Counted from the first letter of the stretch, positions 21,324-32,655 are shown. The stretch is DNA of 60,000 nucleotides from Zygnema cylindricum (GCA_037447655.1 JBBHKE010000771.1:678243-738242); one strand, 5' to 3'. Notes: generated by a model from the letters alone, not told the origin. Made by a program: numbers and translations.

Positions 21324-22383
21324 CTCTGGGACTTCCATAAGTCCTCAGAGTAGGTAGGTCACACGAAGCCTCTACGATAACCCTGCCCCCTTTGTGTTTC
21401 AGCAAGAAAAACTGCCACCTTGGTAAACAAAAAACTCTGACTACCCTCACTTCAATGAAGGCAAGACTCCCCTGAGTCCATAACAAAAAGAATCTTTGAA
21501 TTTGCTCTCCTGAGCAGTACGTTATGGAGAGTCAAAGTTGACCTTTTGTATAAAAGCTCTCTCGAAGAGAAGGTCCTATCTACCAAATTTTCCTAAGTCC
21601 TATCTCTCTCTAAAACTCTATCTACTAAAGTACAGCACCAATCATGATATTGTGTCGTATAAAAAGGTACAAGTGTTGGTGTACTTTCTGTACGCCCATT
21701 TTTACAATATGGCCAACAAGTCGACATATGTCATATTTGAACTCGTTCTTGTAATCCCCGGAGATTTCGTAATCCAATGTGGTAGTGCCACGTGTTAATT
21801 GATGTGGCGGTGACCGCAAACCGCCAAAATCCTATTCCGCGATTTCGGCATCCTTCGCGACCGTCCGATGAAAACTGATTTTCAATCGTAGCCATCATAA
21901 ATACTTGCATGATATTTTTTTTTCGCTTTCAAAACAAAATGTGCGGTATCCGTTTCGAAACCGTACCGTACTCCGTACTTTACAAAACTGTATCTATGCA
22001 TGACGTATATAGTTTCCGTTTAATGAACTATTTCACGTCTAACTATTTAAATATTCGTCAAACCTTATATTCTTACCATTGGTCTTAGGCTTGTAGGATA
22101 AAGCAAACCGCTACTAGCTAACTTGACAGACAGAGACTAACGGCAAGTACGAAAATCAAATCCTGAGTCCGTCAAGTATCCTTTTAGTAAACCTACTAAA
22201 AAAACAACTACCTATCTCTTTTTGAATAGCGCAAGCAGCCATGGCTCTAGCACCATCTTGAAACTTCATTGACTGCTACAAGTGTGGGAGCTGAAGATAA
22301 GAGTTAGAGGCAGACTGCCTTAGCTTTTTTCCTCCATTTCATTTTAGACCTAGAAAATACGAAAATAACAATTAATTTCTACA
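21324..22383 (-). mobile_element. Copia LTR, family X, copy 2
   Basis: Colinear with 13357-14429 (same order of blocks, moderately diverged). Its minus-strand start TGTAGAAATTAATTG at 22383 is preceded by a purine tract (AATAAAGGGAG). Internal coding sequence is absent, because 44 bp further on another LTR of the family begins in inverse orientation. A B-box-like ATCAAATCC and a TTTT downstream occur near 22155-22190 on the plus strand. Confidence 0.7.
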
Positions 22384-22427
22384 CTCCCTTTATTTTCTAG
22401 TCACTCTTTAATTTTAGACCACACTTT

Positions 22428-23420
22428 TGTTGAAATAAGTAGTTTTATTTGGGTATTTTCTAATTCTAAATAGATTAGCGGAAAAGGTGCATGCTGCTTG
22501 CCTCCATCCTTTCTCTCTAGCGCCCACACTTGTTGTAGTCACTGAAGGAGAGAGAGAGTGATGGATCCATGGCTACCTCAGCTCCATAGACAGGACTAAA
22601 GAGCGACTTAAGTCACTTTTAACAAAAGATTGAGTCTGGTAGGACTCGAACCTCCGACCGGCAGAGCGCGGCATAGCCGTGAGCTCTAACCAGTCTGTCG
22701 TAGAAGTCCGTTAAGATACACAGGGTTTGATACTTATTAAAACTTGTGTACGGTCTTGAAACCAATTAACAAAAATATGATCAAAGGAACATATAACGAG
22801 TTAATGTTCAGTGTAGACGTCATTTTGCACGAAACAAATGAATCGGACATTAAATTTGACGGCTAACATTTAATGTCAGATTTAATCCTACAGCATACAT
22901 TGTTGCCGTGATCCCGGAATGGTCACTTTGGCATTTATGGACGTGGCATGACATTGCGCCACGTGGAGGGTTAACATTTGGTCGTAGGAATTCCAAGGAA
23001 CGTACGCACAAGTGAAAGGTTGACGCGCGTCCACTCAGCGGCCTTGTCGTACACATGCCGTAGAGAAAGGACATCGCCAGTAGTACCTTTCTGTAATTTA
23101 CAGTAATGTGATTGGGTCGTACTCTAGTAGATAGGGGTTGTGAGAGGGAAGTAGGACTTAGCATATTTTTAGACAGTCACCTCTCCCTTGGGAACTTCGT
23201 ATAAATTGGCAACTTTGCCACCTCATAACTTATCGGTTGGTTGGTCGTTTTTAGTGCTTTTTTTTGCTACGGACTAACGGGAGTCAAAGCTGTACAAGGG
23301 TGTAGTCATATTCTCATTTTGCCCTCTTAGCCAACAGTGGTTGTGGCTTAAAGTGGGTAAGTTAAAAGCTATCTAGAGGCTTCCTGAATTCTGTAGTCCA
23401 ATGGAGGACACAAAATTGCA
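22428..23420 (+). mobile_element. Copia LTR, family X, copy 3 (inverted, 5' LTR)
   Basis: Reads on the plus strand from TGTTGAAATAAGTAG to AATTGCA (993 bp) and aligns in pieces with the reverse complement of copies 1 and 2. It is followed at once by a half-tRNA primer site and then by gag-like sequence, so it is the 5' LTR of a plus-strand copia element. Confidence 0.65.
22629..22710 (-). other. tRNA-like B-box module, antisense inside copia LTR
   Basis: On the minus strand a perfect B box GGTTCGAGTCC (22642-22652) is preceded by an A-box-like TGGTTAGAGCTC and followed within about 20 bases by TTTT. The T stem is four of five pairs. No convincing acceptor stem was found, so this is tRNA-derived rather than a tRNA gene. 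The same module, more decayed, is at 14140-14210 and 22110-22190. Confidence 0.5.
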
Positions 23421-23435
23421 AGTTATGGGCCCACC
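23421..23435 (+). promoter_or_regulatory. Half-tRNA primer site of the family X copia element
   Basis: AGTTATGGGCCCACC; GTTATGGGCCCACC is fully complementary to the plant initiator Met tRNA anticodon arm. It sits exactly at the LTR end. Confidence 0.75.
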
Positions 23436-23487
23436 CTCTAGGGTGCCCACTATCAATGGATTAGGGTTCATCTTTTGGGAATCCATG

Positions 23488-23948
23488 ATGATGGGGTCTT
23501 TTTGCGAAAAACGATATTGGGGTATTGTTAGTGGACAAGTGAAACATCCACCTCAAGGAACTCCACCACGGTTTGGTGGAATAAGGTTTGCTCCACCAAC
23601 CTTTGCTGCAGCAGAGGAGGCAGATGATGGGGACAGTAGTGTGTCCGAAAGGGGAAGGAGAAAGAGACGCCACTTACTTCAATTGCTTCTATTACCACGG
23701 CACCCGGAGCGGCCATTGTGAAGACCGCGTAGAACGACACCCAAACGTGGGAAGACATCAACATGGTTGCCAAAAACTTCATTCTAAGACACCTCACTCA
23801 GGCTTTTGCAACCCCCCATCTTCACATTTACAAGGCCGAGAAGTTGTGGGTGAGTTTGGTGGAAATCTATAGAGCTGGTAATATTCAGGAGCTACAATTG
23901 GCGGAACAAAAGTTGGGGAATTATACTTACAAAGGGGGAAAGTTGTGA
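23488..23948 (+). pseudogene. Copia gag fragment
   Basis: Gag-like region after the primer site. Frames shift, but the tail TWEDINMVAKNFILRHLTQAF...KAEKLWVSLVEIYRAGN...LAEQKL (about 23740-23925) matches the copia gag pattern in which a short helix ends in AKELWdsLe..Y. The N-side has YWGIVSGQ (about 23518-23541). It ends where an A/T-rich repeat tract starts, and no pol follows. Confidence is moderate because copia gag is poorly conserved. Confidence 0.5.
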
Positions 23949-25364
23949 AAAAATTTATGGGCGGAATGTAAAAAGGGAGGGTGGGAAGAAATTATGATAG
24001 CATTAATAACTATAATGAATGCTAAACAATAATAAGCAGTAAATACAATAGCAATAACAAAAATAATAATAAAAATAAAATCCACGATAATGACAATAAC
24101 AATAATAATAATAATATTAATGAAAATAATAATAAAAATAATATTAACAGGAGTAGTTACCGAAGCAAAATAGAGGTGATTCAGAAAGGAAAGGGGAGGT
24201 TAGTATGTTCTGGAAATATTTTACTTCACAAAATGGTCGTTTACCTCCTATTTTTTGAGCGGTTTTTCTTTTTGCGAACTATTATTTTCCATTTACAGGG
24301 GAACGGTCGGGAGGGGAGGGAAAAGGATAGTTAGATTGGCTATTTAATTCGAAAACATTGCATTTTGAATATTTCCTTTCACCTGTCGATTTGTATCTCA
24401 TAATTTTCTGGGTCGTCATTACTTTTTGTGTTATTTTCTTTTTGTTTTTTTGCACTAAATTAGCATTTTTAATCCTTATTTCGCATTAACACTATTAAAT
24501 TCTTAAAACTTATAAGGATGGATGGTGTAGTTCTATACTGGTTTTTTTGAGCTCATGACATTACTATTTTTTTTTCGATTGATCATTTCAATAAGAAAGA
24601 GAGGAGAGTGGGGAGAAGGTATGTGCAAATGTCAAATGTGTCGATTAAAACTTATGAAAAATCAATTTTCTTTTAGTTATTACCGTAGACATTAAAGCCT
24701 TGATTTCTGTTACATTTGTTTTTTGTTTTTTTTTTTTTCTAATTTGTGGGTCGAGCTTTTTTTTTTTTTTTTTATAATCAAAGAAATTTAGGAAGGGAAA
24801 AATAATTGAGATGATGAGAAAACGGGGTAGGCGAAAAAGGGGTTAATGTGTGAACACCATGTTTAACATTTATGTATTTTTTTGTGTAGTTTTTTTGGGC
24901 TTTAGTTTTGTATTTATTGGTCTACAAGATTATTTTGAGGTGGAAGAGGATAAAAAGTGAGCAGGCCAGAAGTTTTGTATCGTGGAAGCATTGCATTTTG
25001 CACTTCATATTTTTACCTTTAATTTTTACAACTCTGTTTTTTTTCAATACGATTGACTTTTTTTTTCTGTTAAATATTTGAAATAAAATATTCTATGTGA
25101 AGCAAAGAATTGACGTCAACAAGATGAAGGGTGACAAATCTGATGTAGATGTTCATATATATTCATCATTTTTATGCATATAAATGTGTAGGGAAGAGAA
25201 TTAACAGGCATGCACCTTTTCTTTTGAATTTGACATGATTGTTACTTTTTTGTTCTTCTCTCGTACACGTGATTTTTCTCTTTCAAATTTTAAGTATTTG
25301 TAGATTGGTTCTGTTGAGTTAACGTCATTGTTTTTTCCAAAATAAATCACTAAAATTGGAAAAA
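23949..25364. other. A/T-rich gene-empty interval with AAT-type microsatellite
   Basis: 24000-24150 is an imperfect (AAT)n/(AAAT)n tract. Several poly-T runs occur at 24730-24770. No gene was recognised. Confidence 0.6.
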
Positions 25365-25652
25365 GTGTGTGACAATGCGTACGAAAGCAAACGTTCGGAG
25401 TGGGGCTTGTAATGTAAACAAATGCAATCCTATGCAGAGGCCAAACCTATTGTTTACAATATAAAATTAGTTCCACATAATACTCATCATTTTTTGAAGC
25501 GAAATCATGGATAAAAACGCTTAGACGTATTTACAAAAGATTCATAAAAAAACAAAAAACATCTTATGTTTGGTAGATAACCTTGTAGCCCATAGTAATT
25601 AGGAGAAACTCGGTGGGAATGGTGGTCGGTGGGTTGGCAATTCTTGTGGCAG

Positions 25653-25724
25653 ATGGCTATATAACATCCAATTGAGTGGAAGTATTCGACCGTCTATCAC
25701 CAACATGACATCCCTCCAAACCTT
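25653..25724 (+). CDS. 72-nt leucine-rich repeat exon A
   Basis: Flanked by GTGGCAG and GTAAGA, this is exactly 72 nt in phase 2-2 (1 + 23 codons + 2). It encodes one 24-residue plant LRR, WLYNIQLSGSIRPSITNMTSL plus QTL, open throughout. Single-LRR exons of 72 nt are typical of plant LRR receptor-like kinases and LRR proteins. The L/SG.I..SI core is kept but the repeat's Asn ladder residue is Ile, suggesting relaxed constraint. No kinase domain is seen nearby. It could be a gene fragment rather than a live exon. Confidence 0.7.
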
Positions 25725-26135
25725 GTAAGACACATGAGACTAAGGCTATGTTATGGATAACTACATAATATCAGTGGTTATGGTTCGTGATGGTGGAAGT
25801 GGCAAAGGGGAGGGAGGTAGAATGTAGCAATAAATAGTTCTGTCGATAACAAATGAAATTGTGTGACGATGCATAAGAAATCGAAAGGTCGGAGTGGGGC
25901 TAGTAGTGTTTCACAAAAAATAAATTTTGTGCAAATGTCAAACCTAAGGTTTATAATATAAATTCGGTTCGATATAATACTACTCACTTTGTTGAAGCTT
26001 GATTATGGATTAAGGCACATGGACTTTTTTATTAAGGATTAATACTCAATGTTTCTTGGTGCATTAACTTGTAGTCAATCTTAACTAGGAGGTTGACGGG
26101 AATGGTGGTCGATGGCGCGGTGATTCGTGTTGCAG

Positions 26136-26207
26136 ATGGCTAAATAACAACCGGTTTAGCGGAAGCATTCCATCGTCCATCACCAAGCTCACATCCCTCA
26201 CAAATTT
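26136..26207 (+). CDS. 72-nt leucine-rich repeat exon B
   Basis: Flanked by GTTGCAG and GTAAGA, 72 nt, phase 2-2. It encodes WLNNNRFSGSIPSSITKLTSL plus TNL, a textbook plant-type LRR with NNRFSGSIP. It is the tandem-duplicate partner of exon A. Exon C of the same type and phase lies 5 kb downstream on the same strand, beyond a copia element. Confidence 0.75.
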
Positions 26208-26270
26208 GTAAGACACATGTCACAATGGTTATGTTATAGGTACATGGTCTGTGAAAGAGAAAGCGGCAAA

Positions 26271-27028
26271 AATAATAAATGATCAATAAAAGGAAACATC
26301 AAACGTAGTAACAAATATCAAATGGAAATAATAATAGAAAATTATTTAAAGTAATAACAGGAATAAGATGTAATAAACCTCAAAGTATAAATGATAAATA
26401 ATAAAAATTAAATAATTAGTAATAAATGATAAAATAAATAATAAACAGTAAATAATATCACAGCCGTAACAAATACAAAATACTTATAAATATTTTATTG
26501 AAATTTTTATAAGAGCTTATATCAAGTTTTAAGTCCTAAACACTCCGTTCTAAGTCTAATGATTTATTATAACATTATTTAATTTCTAGTTTTATATACA
26601 CACTTTTGTTAGTGAGAAGGTTTTATCAACGTCTATCAACGTCTCTTTCGTTAGTCACAGTGGAATTGGTTGTTTCTCAAACCGTCTATTTGACTTTTCG
26701 GTTCAGCTACCATTATTCCTTCTTTTTCTCTTGTTTTTCCTATAAAGTATTTTGTCCTCTATGTGATCAATATCTTAGCAAAAACAAGTTCCGACGGAAC
26801 CTCTTATTTTGTCATCCCGTTTTGTTTGCTTTTACTTAATTTACATCTGTGCTTTTCTCTTAATTCGGCCTTTCTTGGCATTTTCACCAATAGGTCATGG
26901 TCTTACAACTTCGTCTATGTCCAAATTTTCTCAAAATTCCAATGGATGTTTTTCAACAATTGAAAATTCTAGACCCAACGTTTTTGCGTCTAAAAAGGTC
27001 TAAGGTCTAATGACCACTCTCATGAAAT
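26271..27028. other. A/T-rich interval, no clear gene
   Basis: 26270-26475 is a (AAT)n-like tract. 26600-27010 has C/T-rich frames without a recognised domain and may be decayed copia sequence upstream of the integrase fragment. Confidence 0.45.
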
Positions 27029-27359
27029 ATGTCCGAATCATTCAATCATTTTCAACATTTTAAAGCTTTTGTCAGAAATTACTTGCCCTATCGTGTAAAA
27101 ATATCGAGAACAGATAATAAGAGTGAATATGTGTCAAAAAATTTTAAAAACTTTTTACCACAAAGCATCATTCATCAAACTACTTCCTTTTATAGTCCCA
27201 AACAAAATGGTTACGTCGAAACCCTTGTCCACACACTTTTTTACATGGTTCTATTTGTCCTTCATTTTCCAACCTTACCTTCACATTTTTTGGCCGAAGC
27301 CTTACTAACTTCTTACACACGTATGAGGACGTCCTCTTCCCAGAAAAAAATGTTGGGTT
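27029..27359 (+). pseudogene. Copia integrase core fragment
   Basis: Plus-strand frame with FNHFQHFKAFV, a D in RTDNKSEYVSKNFKNFL, HQTTSFYSPKQNG and HFLAEALLTSYTRM, matching the second half of a copia integrase core. The catalytic Glu region is VETLVHT, where the family has VAERKHR (Glu in AER), so it is altered. No flanking protease or RT is present; a copia LTR begins within about 50 bp downstream. Confidence 0.75.
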
Positions 27360-27406
27360 ATTGTCGTTTCGCGGTATTTTCATGAAGCAACGTACCATCA
27401 TTTAAT

Positions 27407-28015
27407 TGTTGACGTGAAAGTATCACGTCATCGTACGAAATGTGCGATGACGTTTCGCGGTACTATTTGAAGCGTCCGCGAAAGAAACATACTATTTCGT
27501 TTCGCGTCACTTTTTTGTTTTCGTGCGCAGGTGTCACATTTTGCGTGCAGGTGTTTTCGTGCGACGACACGTGTTTAAGTCAACGTTTGGAGTTATTCAT
27601 TTCGTAGGAAGAAAGCGCGTGCTACTTTCTTCGTGGAAACGTCCTTGCAAAATGCACAGTCGGGTAGGGACAAACTTTGCACTACACTAAGTTCTGCTTG
27701 TCTTACCTTGTTGTCCTTGTTGTCTCTTAGTGCAGAGTAGCGAGAATTTAGGCAGCAGTGTACATGTGCAAATATATATATATTATATCTTACATGATTA
27801 AATCATAGAGGATTAATCTTGGAGTAAGAGATTATTTAAAGAGGAGAGAGAAGAGAGAAAAGAGAGAAGAGAGATGATGTAAAGAGGCTTCGGCCAAGAA
27901 CACTTATAAATCTTTTTGGCTCAATATTCCTCTTGTTTATTATGAGGATCCGCTGTGTACTGATTTATAATTTGTGAATTTATTTGAGTGAATGTCTTTT
28001 GCTTAAGATCCTACA
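27407..28015 (+). mobile_element. Copia 5' LTR (start approximate)
   Basis: The end is fixed by CCTACA (28010-28015) followed by AT and the PBS. The start is probably TGTTGACG at 27407, though TGTTGGG at 27351 is possible. Contents: short inverted repeats around GTCATCG...CGATGAC (27427-27451), a TATATATATATTATAT stretch (about 27770), and a GA-rich leader (27838-27880). No 3' LTR of this element was found. Confidence 0.65.
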
Positions 28016-28017
28016 AT

Positions 28018-28030
28018 TGGTATCAGAGCT
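28018..28030 (+). promoter_or_regulatory. Copia primer-binding site
   Basis: TGGTATCAGAGCT, the standard plant initiator Met tRNA site, two bases after the LTR end. Confidence 0.85.
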
Positions 28031-28402
28031 AGTGCTTCGGAGTTAGAGAGGGAGCGCTTGGGGAGGAAGAAGAATAGAAATACTCTTTCCCCCATGTCGA
28101 CTTCGGAGAGAGCAAGAGAGTTTAGTTTTTCAGGTTCTCAATTTGAGGAGACCTGAAATACAGAGAGAAAACCTGAGGAAATGTTTGATACATTTATGAG
28201 ATATGTAGATTCCCGTTTTCAAACTCAACAAAGTGAAGCAAAGAAAAAACTTCCTTTCCGGCTACCGATCTCTTAGAGGAGGAGCTAATGAGAGTGAGAG
28301 AAAAGAGAGGATTAGGAAGGGAAAGTCGAAGATAGAAAAAGAAGATTACGATTTTGGCGAAGGATTGGAAAACGAAGAAAATTATAATATATAGGGGAAA
28401 TC

Positions 28403-29190
28403 CGTGGCCTTTAATAGCACCAATTATGTCGTTTGGAAGAAGTTTATTTTAAGCCAACTTATTCTCAAGAAGCTTTGAAGAATTGTCAATGGAGAAGAGA
28501 AAATGCCTATCGAGAGCAAGGCGCGTGCTCAATGGAGATTGAAGGATATTGCGGCAATGACGGGTTTGATGAAGAATTGCACTTTTTCTGTGCTTGATCA
28601 TTTCCTCGCTCACGGCACTGCCCATAAGTGTTGACAAGCACTTGAGGAGCAATATAAGAAAGGTGTTGAGAACAAGGGTCAATATGTTTATAAGGACTTT
28701 ATGAATTTTAAAATCAAGTCAAATGAATTGATGGATGATGCCGTGAAGCGCTTCAATATTATACTCGAGCAGTTAATCAACTATGGCTGAGTTATCTTCG
28801 ATGCGGATAAGTTAAGCGTTTTTCTTAATGCTTAACCGAAAGCTATTTTACGAGCGAAGGCGGATAACACCTTTTGGTTCACCGTCAATTTTATCAAAAT
28901 GTCGGAGGGAACTCCATCGGCTTCTTCAAGTGGAAGAGGAGGAGTTCTCAACTCTACTACTCCCCAAACCCCAGATCTTTGCTATGCCGGTGGTAGAGGA
29001 GGTGGTAGGGGAGGTGGCCCGAGAGGAGGTGGCCGCGGAGGCAACAAGAGGGAGCAAGGTCGTCCACCGAAGGTCCCTTCAGATCTTTCCAATGTGACAT
29101 GCTATTGATATAACCGACTTGGACATTTGTCTTCATCTTGTCCGGATAAGGACAAGTAATGTCATTTTTGCAGTAAGTGGGGGCGTACAA
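28403..29190 (+). pseudogene. Copia gag (broken)
   Basis: After a leader (28031-28402), Gag begins at about AFNSTNYVVWKKFILSQL, followed by ARAQWRLKDIAAMTGLMKNC, a stop, then LEEQYKKGVENKGQYVYKDFMNFKIKSNELMDDAVKRFN (copia gag helices), a Gly/Arg-rich segment (28970-29060) and a damaged zinc-knuckle pair near 29099-29200 (CY-stop-YNRLGHLSSSC and CHFCSKWGRTSPQSY). At least four stops are visible. Gag feeds into the protease frame at 29380. Confidence 0.75.
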
Positions 29191-29379
29191 GTCCTCAATC
29201 TTATGCGAAGAGTGGAGATTCCGGAAGTGGAAGTGGAGGTAGAGGAACAGATAGAGGCGGCCGAGGTGGCGGCCGAGGAGGTGGCTGCGGCGACGGTCGT
29301 GGTTACGGTAATGCAAATTACTTTGACTATGGTAATGAAACCGGTGATGAGTTTCCGGTTCTTAACCTTACCCTTGATT

Positions 29380-30035
29380 CGGTGAGTAGTGAAGGAAATT
29401 TGGAGAAAGAGTGGATTATTGATACGGGGGCATCTTATCATGTTTGCACGGATGCCACCTTGTTTGATGACATGAGGGAACTTACGGTTCCAAAGTTTAT
29501 TACGGTTGCAAGCAACCATGTCATTTCGGTTGGTGCGGTTGGCACGGTTCGGCTTGATCTCCTTTCATGGGATAATGATGGGAAAGAGAAACTGACGAAG
29601 TATCATCTTCAAAATACTCTTTATATTCCAGACGATTCGGTTAATTTGTCAAGCGTTCCACAAATTCAAAAGAGTGGTGGAAGCATACTTGCGAGAGGTG
29701 ATCAATCTATTAAGATTTGGAATGAGAAGGGGAATGTAATTGGAGAAGGGTTTGTAACGGATGCGAATTATTGTCGGCTCTTATGGAGGAGGCCGAAATC
29801 TAAAGTTCCCACTGAGAGAATTTCACAATAAATTTCGGAGTTGAAAGGTGATCTTACCTTATGGCATCATCGGATGTGTCACACATCTGAGGTAAGTTTG
29901 AAGAAGATGATTCGTCATTCTTCGATGAGGGGTTTGGACCTCACATCCGGTGAGAAGGTGAACGGATGCAGAGGATGTAGCAAAAGAGGTCAAATTCAAA
30001 TTCCCATCCGAATAAAGACATCAAGATTCCTTTGA
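29380..30035 (+). pseudogene. Copia protease and GAG-pre-integrase domain
   Basis: EWIIDTGASYHVCTDATLFD has an intact retropepsin Asp-Thr-Gly-Ala site (about 29411-29440). The frame then runs through YHLQNTLYIPDDSVNLSSVPQI, LLWRRPKSK, a stop (29829-29831), LTLWHHRMCHTSE (H/C ligands of the pre-integrase zinc site) and CRGCSKRGQ. Sequence similarity stops at about 30035, before the integrase core, so the element is truncated. It is the same family as 12140-13282. Confidence 0.8.
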
Positions 30036-31248
30036 AGTACGTCCTCAAAATTTATCGATCCACGAATGGATCGATGAAATTATAAAAAGATCACCTTTTG
30101 GTAAAATGCTCCTTACAAATGAAAGGAAGTGAGTTCTACAAGAGTTGTGCACTTGTTGTGAAATTTGACTCTATTTGTACGATTTTGTCCTTTGTTCCAC
30201 CTCATTATTGGGAATTGCAACAACTTAGTGCAAAAACGACTTTTTTCCACGGTATTCTCAATGGATTCATTTGTATATGGCAATGATTTGTTCGCGCAGA
30301 GATCCATACTATTGAAGAGAATAACATAAAAAAGCCAACATATCGTGGCTGAAATTTTTTGATGGTTTCAGATTGTTACGACTATCTTTTTCAACGATTT
30401 TGTGTGTCAAACCTTCCCAACAGCCAATTTTTCATGGTCTTCAATTCGTGAATGTAAAACGTGACTACAAAAAAAAAAAAAACTGACATCCGAAGACCTG
30501 TTTGCTGCGTGGCTCTACGTGGTTTTGTGAGGACTAAATCACATCCCAAGCAATTCGAACGGAACATTTGGTCAAATCCACACTCTTTGACGACGTTATA
30601 TGCCGTCAACAATTGAATGACGTTATTACCTTACCTTGTTTTTGTGTTGTAAGCTTAGTGTGAATTCGACAAGCGTACTCAACGATTTTTTTTGTTTTTT
30701 TCCACTTATTCAACGGGTATTTTTTTTTATTTTTTTTTTGCGGATTTTTATTTATGCGAGAGTGGATGATGGGGGAGGGGGAAGGGATTGTGACAAAACT
30801 TTGATATTGTTTCTTTGATTTTTCCATTGGTTCGTTTATTATTTTACCACTTTATAAAATACAATCACTTCATAATTTTATTTTCTTTTGATATCACTTG
30901 AAATGAAATAGTAATTATGAATCATTGGTCTAAAATTGTATTTGGTTTTATAATATATTTTACATTTCTTTTTTATTACAGTTTCTCTTCATGTTTAAAG
31001 TAGTTGGTACCCTAATCCATCATTTTCTCTTTTTATATCATTTAAGTTCAAAGAAATAGAGACGTAAAGGATTTTTTTTTTCTAGGTGTTGTGTATACAT
31101 AACTAGCTGTACAAAAAAGTTATTTTTTAAGTGTTTTAGTGAACGAAAACCCTTTAGATATATTTACAGGGAATTCACGCTTTTTTATTTTGGTTAATCA
31201 CCTTGTACTACAAACTCAAAGAGGGGTGGGAAATACTCAATTTCACAG
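30036..31248. other. A/T-rich interval, no gene
   Basis: No retroelement or gene motif was recognised after the truncated copia. Poly-A/T tracts occur at about 30470, 30690 and 30720-30750. Confidence 0.5.
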
Positions 31249-31320
31249 ACAACTAGGAGGCAACCAGCTGAGTGGAGGCATTCCACCATCCATTGGCAAT
31301 ATGACATCCCTCATAAAATT
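31249..31320 (+). CDS. 72-nt leucine-rich repeat exon C
   Basis: Flanked by TTTCACAG and GTAAGT, 72 nt, phase 2-2. It encodes QLGGNQLSGGIPPSIGNMTSL plus IKL, an intact plant LRR. Its splice signals are the best of the three. Strand, phase and length equal those of exons A and B, consistent with one gene or its relics with intron insertions between them. Confidence 0.75.
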
Positions 31321-32058
31321 GTAAGTCACATGATTACTTTGGTACTATTACACGTCCAGATAGATTTGGTTTGTTGAATGTAAAATGTTATTAAAACTAG
31401 ATTGTTATCATCTCTATTCGTTATTAGACGGCAATTGTTATAACGTTTTTATGTTTTTTTTAACCAATTTTATGAATGAAGGCTTTTGATATAGCGGTAC
31501 AAATGTTTCTAAATATTAAACTACAATATTTAATATTAATTCTTAAACAGCATCAATGAAAATAAAAAAAAAAATAAAAAAAAATGTGGAATTAAATATG
31601 CTCTTTGTGATAATGAGAATGATAATATCTAAAGCATTTAAACAACAACTTATTAAGTAGAGTATTACTTTCCCTAGCCATGGAAAAAAGGGTGGAAGGA
31701 GAGAGGAATTGTACACAAGCCACTTGGGGTGAAAAGTATTTCTGACAAGTTATTTCATTGTAAATCTTTGCATTTTATTTTATTTTGGTTTTGCGAATCT
31801 AGTTTTCTTTGTTTCTTTTTTTTATCATTTGAACAGGAATCAACTATATTGATTAAGACAGATACGACTTAATGGAAGAGGGGCAAGGGACATGATGTAA
31901 ATGTATATATTAGTTTTCAATCTTCGGATGCATGTTTATGAGCAAGAGATTAAACTGAAATTTTCTGAAAATTTAACATGACGAGGGGGTGACGTGGCCG
32001 ATTAGCATGCCAATATCCAAACTTTGTCATCCTTTGAGTCATCTTATATTAAATCAGT

Positions 32059-32095
<37 letters not shown>

Positions 32096-32198
32096 ATATA
32101 TATATATATACATATGTGGTGCAGAAACTACCATCCATCTGAGATTCACGTCCCATGAGTTGTAACGGTTCATTGACCACCTATCACTGCATGTTTTA
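31321..32198. other. A/T-rich interval with (AT)n microsatellite
   Basis: (AT)n at about 32065-32110. No gene was recognised. Confidence 0.55.
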
Positions 32199-32655
32199 AG
32201 AGGGAGAGAGATAAGGAGACAGACGGGCGGGAAACGAGAGGGCGGATATGGTAAAAGGAGGAAGGAGGTTTATGGGGGCAGAAGAGGATCAAACGAGGTT
32301 TCAGGGAGTTGGAAGGAGAGGGGGGGGGAAGGCGGATCAAGATTCTTCGGAAGATACAGAATTGAAAGAGGGATGGAGGATCAAAGGAGGATCAGGAAGA
32401 AAGGACGAGATGGGGCGGGGCAGGAGGAGGAAAATCAAAGTTGGATGGACGGCGGACAAAAGGGACAAGGAGAAGGAGAGAAGAGGGTGATCAGAGGGAG
32501 GATTGTGAGAGGAGAGAGAAGAAAAGGAAAAAGGAAGGAAGGAAGATCAAGGGAAAAAAAGAGGGATAGGGAGAGGGATCATGAAAGGAAAAGAAAGGAA
32601 GAAAGATGGAATAGAGAGATCAGGGAAAGGGAGGGGAAGGAGAGAGGGGTAATAG
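32199..32655 (+). repeat. ~450-bp purine-rich tract
   Basis: Almost all A and G on the plus strand, with units such as GGAAGGA, AGAGAGGG and GGAGG. Long frames here (rich in Arg, Gly, Lys and Glu) are low-complexity by-products. It lies just upstream of the EGF-like exon. Confidence 0.75.

Larger units (their letters stand above)
25365..26270 (+). repeat. Tandem duplication of a ~490-bp segment carrying an LRR exon
   Basis: 25365-25850 and about 25856-26270 align in order: GTGTGACAATGCGTACG/GTGTGACGATGCATAAG, CGGAGTGGGGCT, the intron tail GGGAATGGTGGTCG, the exon, then GTAAGACACATG. The copies are clearly diverged but colinear, and each contains exactly one 72-nt LRR exon. Confidence 0.75.
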
